Origin: SXZD01 sp034680345
GTDB taxonomy: Bacteria; Pseudomonadota; Gammaproteobacteria; Burkholderiales; Burkholderiaceae_B
Length of the DNA stretch: 64,000 nt
Reading direction: 5' to 3'
Assembly (NCBI GenBank): GCA_034680345.1
Contig: JAXISZ010000001.1
Coordinates: forward strand, 286,410-350,409
A program made the position numbers and the translations under genes. Under the pieces are notes generated by a model. The model worked only from the letters and a program-made list of their open reading frames with translations, did no database searches and had not been told where the DNA came from. This document shows, piece after piece, positions 10,172 to 18,619 of this stretch (the first letter of the stretch is position 1; every line of letters starts with the position of its first letter).

Positions 10172-10987
10172 ATGAAACTAAACTTTAGACTTAATTCAAT
10201 CTTCTTTGCAGTTTTTTTAATACACTTAAACTGCCAAGCAAATCCCATAACAACAAATACAGTAACAAGCAATACCACAGTGACTGAGCGATCAGAGGCT
10301 GCGGCGGGTATGTCTTGGGGAAAAGCCACAAACAACTATAAAGAAGGTACTGGACAATTCTTACGATTTAGCACCAATCTGGATAAAACCAGAATCGACA
10401 CCGAGTTGGTTCATCAACAACGCTTTCAATTAAATGGCAGTCAAGCCAAACTAACGGTGCATCAACCTGTTAATAGTAACAATCACATCAGCTTAGGCTT
10501 AAGTTCGGGCAATAGTAAATTATTTGCTAAAACCGGAGTCAATTTAAGTTGGGCACACCGCTGGCTAAAAAATGAAACATTCATTTCACGTATTGGCGTA
10601 CAATATTATGACTGGAGAGAAAACAGAAATCAAAAGGGCGTATCATTTGAACAAGTTTGGTATGCACCCTGGAACGGTATTGTACAAATTGGGCGAACTC
10701 AAGGCAATAGTAATCCGGGAAACGTGTCTATTCATAGCAATTATATTGCGCATACCTGGTTATTAAAAAATAACGCTCAACTGCTTTTTCGCTACGAACA
10801 GGCTCGTGAAGGGTATATGGCTCTAGGAGAAACAAACGAAATTGTTGACTTTGACAGCAAAACACTCAGCCTTGGTTTGAGTTACCCAATTTACAAAAAC
10901 AATCAATTACAATGGCGTTGGGATCGTTATCAGAATCCATTTTATCAACGCAATACGCTTAGTGGGGCATGGAGTTTACAATGGTAA
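10172..10987 (+). CDS. Outer-membrane beta-barrel protein, YaiO-like
   Basis: A 271-residue protein with a signal peptide (cut near residue 23, after NCQA) and alternating amphipathic strands throughout. It ends in a terminal aromatic residue (SLQW) as expected for BAM-inserted barrels. Strand-rich segments such as AAAGMSWGKATNNYKEG and SRIGVQYYDW resemble the YaiO-type barrel family, but the match is by eye only. Being inside the polysaccharide operon, it may form the export pore or attachment point. The family assignment is uncertain; the outer-membrane location is better supported. Its stop overlaps the start of the next gene. Confidence 0.65.
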   Translation: MKLNFRLNSIFFAVFLIHLNCQANPITTNTVTSNTTVTERSEAAAGMSWGKATNNYKEGTGQFLRFSTNLDKTRIDTELVHQQRFQLNGSQAKLTVHQPVNSNNHISLGLSSGNSKLFAKTGVNLSWAHRWLKNETFISRIGVQYYDWRENRNQKGVSFEQVWYAPWNGIVQIGRTQGNSNPGNVSIHSNYIAHTWLLKNNAQLLFRYEQAREGYMALGETNEIVDFDSKTLSLGLSYPIYKNNQLQWRWDRYQNPFYQRNTLSGAWSLQW

Positions 10988-11802
10988 AAGCAGCCAGACG
11001 TTCTGCTAGCCAGCAAGCTTTACTGCTGGAACGCCTACGTTTTCAAAGCTGGAATGGCAATACGTTGCTAATGCATCGGTCCTTGCATTTTTTAAATTTT
11101 AAAAAATTTGACATCACTGTTCTGATTGGAATACCAGTGATCAGCAACTTATTGCTGGCTTACTTTTGGATGGATGTACAGCTGTTTTTCATGGGTGCCA
11201 TGTATTTTTTTCTGCACCCAATTGTCAATGACCTGATGTTTGGCCTACAACAACTGCCACTTTTAGAAAAACAACTTTATATCCCATTGATAGACTCCTT
11301 CTCTCCTTCATCAAGAGACTGGTGGAGTGGTTTTTTTTTCGCAGGAATCATGATTATTCTTGCGCATTGGGACTACAAGTATTGGATTCCTGTTCGATAC
11401 ACCTTAGGTTTTTTTGGTTATTTGCAACTCTCAGCCAATTTTTTCTTTGCATTTAACATTGATGGTGGCCAACAAAGCTCTCTAGACTATCTCAGTGATG
11501 CCATGACTGCAAGCACCTATTGGTTGTGGATAAGCCCTTGGGTGTTTAGTATTATTTTTAATATCTTTCCGTTCCCATTGATACATAAAATCCGCATCAG
11601 CGCTTTATGTTCTGTTTTTCTAATTATAAGCTTTCCTGTTCAATATGCCTTTCAAGCATTTATTTTGCATTATTACTCAAGCATCTGGATACCCATCTTA
11701 TTTTTTGTAGCCAGTGTGCCTCTGAACATTTTAGCTAGCGTGTGCTTTTATGCGATGGGAATGGCTTGGCCCACACAAACCCTGCAGCGCTCAAAAACCT
11801 AA
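10981..11802 (+). CDS. Polytopic inner-membrane protein of the polysaccharide operon
   Basis: About 273 residues. A basic cytoplasmic N-terminus (KAARRSASQQ) is followed by roughly six hydrophobic segments, many rich in Phe and Trp. I do not recognise the family. The start is placed at ATG 10981, which overlaps the TAA of the barrel gene (ATGGTAA); an ATG in the same frame at 10969 is also open. No catalytic motif is visible. Its position points to a role with the GT2 synthase, for example as an accessory membrane subunit, but this is inference from context. Confidence 0.6.
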   Translation: MVKAARRSASQQALLLERLRFQSWNGNTLLMHRSLHFLNFKKFDITVLIGIPVISNLLLAYFWMDVQLFFMGAMYFFLHPIVNDLMFGLQQLPLLEKQLYIPLIDSFSPSSRDWWSGFFFAGIMIILAHWDYKYWIPVRYTLGFFGYLQLSANFFFAFNIDGGQQSSLDYLSDAMTASTYWLWISPWVFSIIFNIFPFPLIHKIRISALCSVFLIISFPVQYAFQAFILHYYSSIWIPILFFVASVPLNILASVCFYAMGMAWPTQTLQRSKT

Positions 11803-11863
11803 TAAATCATTTTTAATTAATAATTATAATCATCAAGTCGTATTACTTACTAAAGGATACAAG

Positions 11864-12622
11864 ATGATAGAAAGTTTTGAAAAAGATGAATACCAAGATA
11901 AATGCTGTATTTGTGGGAAAAGTCAGATTTTCTATCGAAAAAAACTAGCCATTCGCGAAACTTATAACTGCTCTGACTGTAAAGCATCTCTCAGAGAACG
12001 AGAGCAATGTCGCGCCATCGTAGAACACTATGCGCAATTAAATGCTGAAACTTTGTCAGAGTTAATACTTGTAAATGACTTTAAATTTAAGTTTATTTAT
12101 GAACCTGGTACATCAGGACCATTTCGTCTTTTTTTCAAACAGCTTCCGAACTATTTTCAATCAGACTACTACAGTCCTGAAGAAATCAAAAAAGCCTCAC
12201 GCGATATACCGCATCAAAATTTAGAAGCACTAAGCTATCCAAATCATTTCTTCGATCTCGTTATAAGCTCTGATATTCTTGAACACGTTAGAAAACCCAA
12301 ACAGGCCTTCAAAGAAATTTTTCGCGTTTTAAAACCAGGTGGCTGCAATATTTTTACCGTACCCCTTCAAGACCCTGCAAATAAAAAAACCACAGCACGT
12401 GTTGATACTTCAGGCGAAACAGACATTCATCTATTACCAGCGCACTACCATGGTAACGGCAAAGGTGGAAAATCGTTGGTATACAATGAATTTGGCCTCG
12501 ATATACTTGATATGCTTCAAAATACTGGATTTATAACGCAATTTCAAAAACCAACCACCACCAGCGCACAAGCTAACCGCATTTTTACACTGATTACGCA
12601 AAAACCCTGCACTACAAGTTAA
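11864..12622 (+). CDS. SAM-dependent methyltransferase with N-terminal cysteine cluster
   Basis: About 252 residues. A four-cysteine cluster near the N-terminus (CCICG then CSDC, residues about 10-40) may bind zinc. The methyltransferase core then shows FIYEPGTSGPF as the SAM motif I region, LVISSDILEHVRKPKQAF and EIFRVLKPGGCNIF, typical of class I Methyltransf_11 proteins. The ATG at 11864 follows AAAGGA with good spacing; an upstream frame reaching back to 11750 overlaps the preceding gene and is not favoured. The acceptor is unknown, and a sugar or polysaccharide is plausible from context. The 3' end overlaps the rodA 3' end tail to tail by four bases. Confidence 0.8.
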   Translation: MIESFEKDEYQDKCCICGKSQIFYRKKLAIRETYNCSDCKASLREREQCRAIVEHYAQLNAETLSELILVNDFKFKFIYEPGTSGPFRLFFKQLPNYFQSDYYSPEEIKKASRDIPHQNLEALSYPNHFFDLVISSDILEHVRKPKQAFKEIFRVLKPGGCNIFTVPLQDPANKKTTARVDTSGETDIHLLPAHYHGNGKGGKSLVYNEFGLDILDMLQNTGFITQFQKPTTTSAQANRIFTLITQKPCTTS

Positions 12623-13725
12623 GTTTGTACCAGTTTTCGATGTTTGCTAATACTCATCAATATTCCGCTGATAATTCCTAATGTAAGCATGGCAGTACCG
12701 CCATAACTCATCCATGGTAAAGGTACTCCAACAACAGGCAAAATACCAATAACCATGGCAACATTTACAAAAGCGTAAGTAAAAAAAGTCATGGTTAAGG
12801 CCGCAGCTAACAAACGCGTAAACAATGTTGGCGCCATTGAAGCGATCACAAAACCCCTTAGAAGAAATAAACCATACAAAATGATTAAAACCAATGCACC
12901 CAAAAGGCCAAATTCTTCGGCGTATACAGAAAAAATAAAATCAGTTGTTCTTTCAGGAATAAACTCCAAATGGGTTTGCGTACCCTGCAAATACCCCTTG
13001 CCAGAAACACCACCAGAACCAACAGCAATGATGGATTGAATAATGTGAAACCCTTTACCTAATGGGTCAGAGCTTGGGTCTAAGAGTGTTAATACACGTT
13101 GCCTTTGATAGGCATGCATTAAACTCCAAATTAAGGGTAAACTCAATAGCAATGTAGCGCCTAAAAATGATAAAACCCGCCATGATAAACCAGCAAAAAA
13201 AATAATAAAAAACCCTGCCGTAAACACCAAAGTGGCTGTTCCTAAGTCTGGTTGACGCAAAATCAAAACAACTGGAATTGCCAATAAGATGGTGGCCGCA
13301 GCATAATCACGATAACCCAAAATAGATTCACGTTGCTGAAAATACCACGCAAGAATTAAAGGCAAACCAATTTTTAATAACTCAGAAGGCTGTATTCGGA
13401 TTGCGCCTAAATTCAGCCACCGACGCGCGCCCTTGCTAACGTCTCCAAATAAAGCGACAGCCACTAGTAATAAAACACCACTCACATACACTGGCAACGC
13501 AGCCTTTAATAAGGTTTGTGGACTGATATTAGCAAATACCCACATTACAGCAAAAGCGATTATTAAATTACGAAGATGATCTAGAGTTCGACCATTAAAA
13601 TCATAAGCCGCAGAAAATTGAACCCCAATAGATAAAGCCACCATCAACATGATAATAGCGGTTAGAATTGGGTCAAATGCGCAAACGTATGGCTTAATAC
13701 TCTGCCATAAATGAAATTTTTTCAT
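12619..13725 (-). CDS. rodA: Peptidoglycan glycosyltransferase RodA
   Basis: A SEDS-family protein of 368 residues with about ten membrane helices, polymerising lipid II for side-wall synthesis together with PBP2. Family sequence includes GARRWLNLGAIRIQPSELLKI, RQPDLGTA, and the C-terminal VGVPLPWMSYGG. The start overlaps the stop of mrdA by four bases (ATGA), so RodA and its partner transpeptidase are coupled. It is the last gene of the mreBCD-mrdA-rodA set on this strand. Confidence 0.96.
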   Translation of the reverse strand: MKKFHLWQSIKPYVCAFDPILTAIIMLMVALSIGVQFSAAYDFNGRTLDHLRNLIIAFAVMWVFANISPQTLLKAALPVYVSGVLLLVAVALFGDVSKGARRWLNLGAIRIQPSELLKIGLPLILAWYFQQRESILGYRDYAAATILLAIPVVLILRQPDLGTATLVFTAGFFIIFFAGLSWRVLSFLGATLLLSLPLIWSLMHAYQRQRVLTLLDPSSDPLGKGFHIIQSIIAVGSGGVSGKGYLQGTQTHLEFIPERTTDFIFSVYAEEFGLLGALVLIILYGLFLLRGFVIASMAPTLFTRLLAAALTMTFFTYAFVNVAMVIGILPVVGVPLPWMSYGGTAMLTLGIISGILMSISKHRKLVQT

Positions 13726-15587
13726 GGCTGCACGCCCTCCCCTGGCTTTTTGGATGATAAATACGCTTCGATTGCTGTACGTGCAATTGGAGCCGCTGCC
13801 TGAGCCCCAAAACCACCATTTTCTACAACCACAGCCAACGCAATACGAGGTTGATCAGCAGGCGCAAAAGCAATAAATAGGGCATGGTCTCTCAAGCGCT
13901 CATGAATACGCTTGGCATCGTATTTCTCACCTTTTAAAGAAAACACCTGAGCTGTTCCAGTTTTTCCACCAGATGTAAAGGGAGCATTAGCAAACACCTT
14001 GGCCGATGTTCCTTCGATATTAACCCCCACCATCGCACGCTTAATAAAGTTAATGTGTTCAGGTTTAAAAGCAATTCGATTTTTAATTTCACTGGCCATA
14101 TAATGTTGTTGACCAACCACCGTATCTTCAATCACACGAACTAAACGGGGTTGCATAACCACACCATAATTAACCAAATTAGCGGTTGCGTGAGCCAATT
14201 GTAATGGGGTAAATGAATTGTAGCCTTGACCTATCGCTAAAGAAACTGTTTCGCCTGCATACCATTTTTTAAGTTCAGGCTTTCTGTAGGCGTTTCGCTT
14301 CCAAGTTGTTGAAGGCAGAACACCCTTACGCTCTCCATCCAAATCAATTCCCGTTAAACGCCCAAAACCCAAAGGCCCCATAAAATTGGCTATGCCATCA
14401 ACACCAATTTCATTGGCCAATACATAGTAATACGTATCGCACGAAACCACGATAGATTTGTACATATCAACCGTGCCATGACCGCCTTCTTTGTCATCAC
14501 GAAAACGGTGCCCGCCATAAACAAAATAACCTGGGTCTGACATACTGGTGGTCGTTTTACGTTTCCCCAGTTCCAAAGCGGCCAATGACATAAAAGGTTT
14601 ATATGTAGAGCCCGGTGGATAGGCCCCTGCAAGCGGTCGATTCAATAAAGGCCGATCAGGAGATTCATTAAGCAACTTCCAGTTTTCTATATCAATACCT
14701 TCAACAAATAAATTGGGATCAAAACTGGGCTTACTAACCAAAGCCAAAACCTCTCCAGTACTGGGTTCTATAGCAACTAATGCGCCCCGACGATCACCAA
14801 ACGCTTTTTCAACGACCTCTTGCAAACGAACGTCAATAGACAAGGTTAAATTGTTACCAGATTTCGGATTTTGCCTCGACAAAATCCGTACTGCACGACC
14901 ACCCGCAGCCGTCTCGACTTGCTCAAACCCTGTAACTCCACGCAATTCTCGTTCATAGCGCTTTTCAATGCCCTCTTTACCAATAAACTGAGCACCACGA
15001 TAGTTGGCCGCATCTTCAAAGTCAGCAATTCGTTGCGCGTCTTTTTTAGAAATACGTCCAATATACCCAATCACATGCGCAGCGGTTTCACCAAATGGAT
15101 ACTCCCGAAACAATCGAGCTTTCAATTCTACACCTGAAAAACGGTGGCTATGCGCAGCAAAACGAGCAACTTCTTCATCATTTAATCGAGTGCGAATTGG
15201 AACAGATTCAAATGATTTTGCTTCGTCTAACAGCTTTTTAAACCGCTTACGGTCTCTTGGTTCAATACGCACAATTTTTGACAAATCATCTATCGTACGA
15301 TTTAAATTAAATACTTTGTCAGGTGTTAACTCAAGCGTGTAGGCGGAATAATTGCGTGCCAACACCTCCCCATTGCGATCAAAAATCAAACCGCGATTGG
15401 GTACAATCGGCAACACTGTAATGCGATTGTCTTCTGCCTGAGCAATGTATTTTTTATAATTTAATACTTGCAACCAAAAAAGCCGAGCCAATAACACCAA
15501 AAATAGTAACACAATTACAATACTGGCTACCGTTAAACGAAAGCGGAACTGTGCCAAGCCGTGTTCAGGGTGGTGAAATTCCTTCAT
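13722..15587 (-). CDS. mrdA: Penicillin-binding protein 2
   Basis: The elongasome transpeptidase, 621 residues. One N-terminal membrane helix (about 15-37) is followed by the dimerisation/pedestal region. The transpeptidase domain has the catalytic STYKPF (SxxK), SCDTYY (SxN-like, with Asp) and GGKTGTAQVF (KTG). It crosslinks peptidoglycan in the periplasm with RodA. The mreD stop overlaps its start by four bases. Length and motif order are normal. Confidence 0.96.
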   Translation of the reverse strand: MKEFHHPEHGLAQFRFRLTVASIVIVLLFLVLLARLFWLQVLNYKKYIAQAEDNRITVLPIVPNRGLIFDRNGEVLARNYSAYTLELTPDKVFNLNRTIDDLSKIVRIEPRDRKRFKKLLDEAKSFESVPIRTRLNDEEVARFAAHSHRFSGVELKARLFREYPFGETAAHVIGYIGRISKKDAQRIADFEDAANYRGAQFIGKEGIEKRYERELRGVTGFEQVETAAGGRAVRILSRQNPKSGNNLTLSIDVRLQEVVEKAFGDRRGALVAIEPSTGEVLALVSKPSFDPNLFVEGIDIENWKLLNESPDRPLLNRPLAGAYPPGSTYKPFMSLAALELGKRKTTTSMSDPGYFVYGGHRFRDDKEGGHGTVDMYKSIVVSCDTYYYVLANEIGVDGIANFMGPLGFGRLTGIDLDGERKGVLPSTTWKRNAYRKPELKKWYAGETVSLAIGQGYNSFTPLQLAHATANLVNYGVVMQPRLVRVIEDTVVGQQHYMASEIKNRIAFKPEHINFIKRAMVGVNIEGTSAKVFANAPFTSGGKTGTAQVFSLKGEKYDAKRIHERLRDHALFIAFAPADQPRIALAVVVENGGFGAQAAAPIARTAIEAYLSSKKPGEGVQP

Positions 15588-16105
15588 ATTGGCCGATTTT
15601 CATCTCGATCTATTGAGCGACGCTGTGGGGCCATTAAGAAAATAGTCACCAGCGGCCATAAACCAACATTCCATAGCCCTGACAGAAAAATACCCCACCC
15701 AGGAAAATCCCAACCTAAAAACAAGCGCACAACAACAGTCACCGTTTCTGCAGCTACAAATAAAGGCAATACATGAATTGCCTGCGCCCAAACTGAAAAC
15801 CACAACACACGACGGTGCAAAGTAATTGCAAAATAAGACAACAAGGTATAGGCCAGTGCTGACTCACCCAAAATACCCGTCTGGTGTACATCCATCAAAA
15901 GCCCAAAAAACCAAGCCAAACCCATACCCACTTTGCGTGGCTGATGAATATTCCAGAAAACCAGCACCAACGCCAAAAAATCTGGCATTTTTAACCAAAC
16001 AGGCCAAGCCACTACATTTAACAAAAAGGCCACAAACAAAGAGAAAAAAATAAATACCGAATTAACCGGACGAAGGATCGTAGCATCAACAGTAGAAACA
16101 TTCAT
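15584..16105 (-). CDS. mreD: Rod shape-determining protein MreD
   Basis: A 173-residue integral membrane protein with five to six hydrophobic helices, and AWFFGLLMDVHQTGILGES in its centre, characteristic of MreD. It sits between mreC and mrdA in the conserved order and overlaps the mrdA start by four bases. The role of MreD in the elongasome is partly unresolved; it is thought to modulate MreC-PBP2 contact. Confidence 0.93.
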   Translation of the reverse strand: MNVSTVDATILRPVNSVFIFFSLFVAFLLNVVAWPVWLKMPDFLALVLVFWNIHQPRKVGMGLAWFFGLLMDVHQTGILGESALAYTLLSYFAITLHRRVLWFSVWAQAIHVLPLFVAAETVTVVVRLFLGWDFPGWGIFLSGLWNVGLWPLVTIFLMAPQRRSIDRDENRPI

Positions 16106-16143
16106 AATTTGCCCATGGCCTTAACTTATGGCTTGTAATGCTC

Positions 16144-17016
16144 TTAAGAATTCTGCCCAGGCTGCGGAATCAATACTGCCAACGGATTATCAACAGGGAT
16201 AATCAAAACAAAGCGATGACGGTCAACGGCAGCAACAGGCTCACATAAAATTTGAGCAAACGCATAACTTGAGCTGCGCTGAACTTGCAATACACGTGCC
16301 ACAGGAAGCCCAGACGGATACAAACCGTCTATGCCTGAACTCACCAATTCGTCACCCACTTGTACATCTGCATTGGCAGCAACAAAACGCAATTCCAGCA
16401 ACCCACCCGCTTGCCCACCATAAACAACGCCACGCAAACCAGTGCGTAAATTTTGAATGGGTGTGATTTGATTTTTATCTGTTAAGAGTGTGACTTCAGA
16501 CCGCTCAGCAAAAACCCGCGTAACCTGACCAAGCACACCAGCTGCATCAATCACTGGCTGCCCAATCTGCACACCAACCATGCTACCCTTATCTACAATA
16601 ATTTTACGTGAATAAGGGTCCTTCGCCTCATGCTTAATTTCAGCCAAATGCCCTTTAAGTTGAGCTGCTTGATTGGCAGCCATTAATCGGCGCAAATGCG
16701 CATTTTCAGCAAGCAAGGAAGCCAATTGATGCAATGCTGCTTTATCAACCAAATGTTGCTTTTGCAAGCGAAGACTTTCAGTTTTTAACATGGCATTGTT
16801 ATTAAAATGCTGTGTCAACTCAGAAAACAAACCTGTTGGCAATTCAGCAATACTTTGTAAAGGATATAAAACCACCGCTGCAATTTGCCTAACCATCTGA
16901 GATGCTTGATAACGAACATCTAAAACCAATGCGGCAACCGAAAGCAACACAAAGAAAAATAGGCGCACATGGGCCGATGGACCTTGTTTAAACAATGGTG
17001 GCGGTATGTACTCCAT
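16144..17016 (-). CDS. mreC: Rod shape-determining protein MreC
   Basis: About 290 residues. A short cytoplasmic N-terminus (EYIPPPLFKQGPSAH, typical of betaproteobacterial MreC) leads into one membrane helix and a periplasmic coiled coil (about 65-110). Beta-barrel domains follow, with IIVDKGSMVGVQIGQPV and GDELVSSGIDGLYPSGLPVA. The frame is open 17 codons further upstream, but that extension is hydrophobic and atypical, so ATG 17016 is chosen. MreC activates PBP2/RodA. Confidence 0.94.
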   Translation of the reverse strand: MEYIPPPLFKQGPSAHVRLFFFVLLSVAALVLDVRYQASQMVRQIAAVVLYPLQSIAELPTGLFSELTQHFNNNAMLKTESLRLQKQHLVDKAALHQLASLLAENAHLRRLMAANQAAQLKGHLAEIKHEAKDPYSRKIIVDKGSMVGVQIGQPVIDAAGVLGQVTRVFAERSEVTLLTDKNQITPIQNLRTGLRGVVYGGQAGGLLELRFVAANADVQVGDELVSSGIDGLYPSGLPVARVLQVQRSSSYAFAQILCEPVAAVDRHRFVLIIPVDNPLAVLIPQPGQNS

Positions 17017-17082
17017 ACAAAAAAAGCTCAAATTAAATATAAACGTGAAAAAGAAATATAAAAACAAGTAAAAACAATCAAA

Positions 17083-18126
17083 CTACTCACTGGCAAAAAT
17101 AGGGCCTAGTTTGTCCATCCGTTCTAATGCCATACCGCAACCACGCACCACACAGGTTAGCGGGTCATCCGCCACATGAACTGGCAAACCGGTTTCTTCC
17201 ATCAGCAAACGGTCAAGATCTCGCAGCAAAGCGCCGCCGCCAGTTAACATCATGCCACGCTCAGCAATATCAGCACCCAATTCAGGTGGAGTTTGTTCCA
17301 AGCCAATTTTAACCGCAGAAACAATTGCATTTAACGGCTCAGTTAGCGCCTCTAAGATTTCATTGGACGAAATTGTAAAACTGCGAGGAATGCCTTCAGA
17401 TAGGTTGCGACCTTTGACCTCCATGTCACGAATTTCAGAGCCCGGAAAAGCAGAACCAATGCGTTTTTTTATACTTTCAGCCGTTGGCTCACCAATCAGC
17501 ATACCGTAGTTGCGACGAATATAATTGATAATGGCTTCATCAAATTTATCTCCGCCTACACGTACAGAACCGGCGTACACCATACCTCCTAAAGAAATGA
17601 TACCCACCTCAGTTGTACCGCCCCCCACATCAACAACCATAGAACCAGATGCTTCGGACACAGGCAACCCTGCCCCAATGGCAGCCGCCATAGGCTCTTC
17701 AATTAAAAAGACCTGAGATGCACCAGCACCTAAGGCAGATTCACGAATAGCGCGACGCTCCACTTGCGTAGACCCACAAGGCACACAAATAATGATACGA
17801 GGCGTAGGTGAAAACAAGCGGCTTTCATGAACCATTTTAATAAATTGTTTGAGCATTTGCTCTGTCACGGTAAAATCGGCGATGACCCCATCTTTCATGG
17901 GACGAATAGCCTCTACATTACCAGGTACTTTGCCCAACATTTGCTTGGCTTCTCGCCCCACAGCTGTAATGGTTTTTTTACCATTCGGACCACCTTCTTG
18001 GCGGATGGCAACAACCGATGGCTCATCAAGCACAATACCCTTGCCACGGGCGTAAATTAAAGTGTTAGCGGTGCCAAGATCTATGGCCAAATCATTAGCA
18101 AAATAACTGCGCAGATACCCAATCAT
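17083..18126 (-). CDS. mreB: Actin-like cell-shape protein MreB
   Basis: A 347-residue bacterial actin that forms membrane-associated filaments orienting wall synthesis. Signatures are DLGTANTLIYARGKG (phosphate 1), VVDVGGGTTEVG (phosphate 2) and MLTGGGALLRDLD (adenosine motif). It heads the shape operon and is divergent from gatCAB with 180 bases between starts. Length and sequence are typical. Confidence 0.97.
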   Translation of the reverse strand: MIGYLRSYFANDLAIDLGTANTLIYARGKGIVLDEPSVVAIRQEGGPNGKKTITAVGREAKQMLGKVPGNVEAIRPMKDGVIADFTVTEQMLKQFIKMVHESRLFSPTPRIIICVPCGSTQVERRAIRESALGAGASQVFLIEEPMAAAIGAGLPVSEASGSMVVDVGGGTTEVGIISLGGMVYAGSVRVGGDKFDEAIINYIRRNYGMLIGEPTAESIKKRIGSAFPGSEIRDMEVKGRNLSEGIPRSFTISSNEILEALTEPLNAIVSAVKIGLEQTPPELGADIAERGMMLTGGGALLRDLDRLLMEETGLPVHVADDPLTCVVRGCGMALERMDKLGPIFASE

Positions 18127-18192
18127 GTCGGAAGGCGTCCTGAAAGTAGATGATTGTTTTTATAAACCAAACCAGCGATGATACCCTATAAA

Positions 18193-18261
18193 ATGTATCA
18201 TCAAATGCAAATACTGATTGTAACAGGTCGCTCTGTTCATTTTAAACTGGGCTTTAATTAA
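18193..18261 (+). other. Possible leader peptide ORF ahead of gatC
   Basis: A 22-codon ORF starting with ATG at 18193 ends at TAA 18259-18261, six bases before a GC-rich hairpin with a T run. It encodes several polar residues including two Gln and a terminal Phe-Asn. No strong ribosome-binding site is visible. The layout (short ORF, terminator hairpin, then gene) resembles amino-acid operon attenuators, but the case is inference only. Confidence 0.25.
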
Positions 18262-18266
18262 CCCTT

Positions 18267-18289
18267 CCCGCAAAAAACAGCGGGTTTTT
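18267..18289 (+). terminator. Intrinsic terminator-like hairpin 17 bases before gatC
   Basis: CCCGC (18267-18271) and GCGGG (18280-18284) form a five-pair all-GC stem with an 8-base A-rich loop, followed directly by TTTTT. No plus-strand gene ends here, because mreB runs away on the other strand. The hairpin would therefore act on the gatC leader transcript, either as an attenuator or by separating a leader from a promoter downstream of it. Confidence 0.6.
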
Positions 18290-18306
18290 CATGGAAAAAA
18301 TGCAAA

Positions 18307-18606
18307 ATGTCTTTGAATAAAAAAGAAATTGTTCAATTGGGGCAACTGGCCCGCCTGCACATTGCACCACAAGATGAAGCACCTTTAACCGAAGCACTAA
18401 ACAATATTTTAGATTTAGCCAACCAATTAACCCAAGAAAACACCTCTGGTGTTACACCTTTAACGCACCCTTTAGCGTTAATTGAAAAAATTTCGCTACG
18501 TCTACGTGAAGATATAGTGACAGAAGATAATCAACGCGAAAACAACCAAGCTTGCGCTCCCGCTATTGAAAATAATTTATTTTTAGTTCCAAAAGTTATT
18601 GAATAA
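18307..18606 (+). CDS. gatC: Asp-tRNA(Asn)/Glu-tRNA(Gln) amidotransferase subunit C
   Basis: A 99-residue GatC that stabilises the GatA-GatB complex in indirect synthesis of Gln-tRNA and/or Asn-tRNA. The N-terminal LNKKEIVQLGQLARLHI and the central VTPLTHPL match the family. It is first in the gatCAB operon. Its 3' end abuts gatA. Confidence 0.94.
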   Translation: MSLNKKEIVQLGQLARLHIAPQDEAPLTEALNNILDLANQLTQENTSGVTPLTHPLALIEKISLRLREDIVTEDNQRENNQACAPAIENNLFLVPKVIE

Positions 18607-18619
18607 TCTATTACTTGCC

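Noticed and set aside
14871..15342. Several plus-strand ORFs over 80 codons
   Set aside because: They are antisense to mrdA, which is fully supported by motifs.
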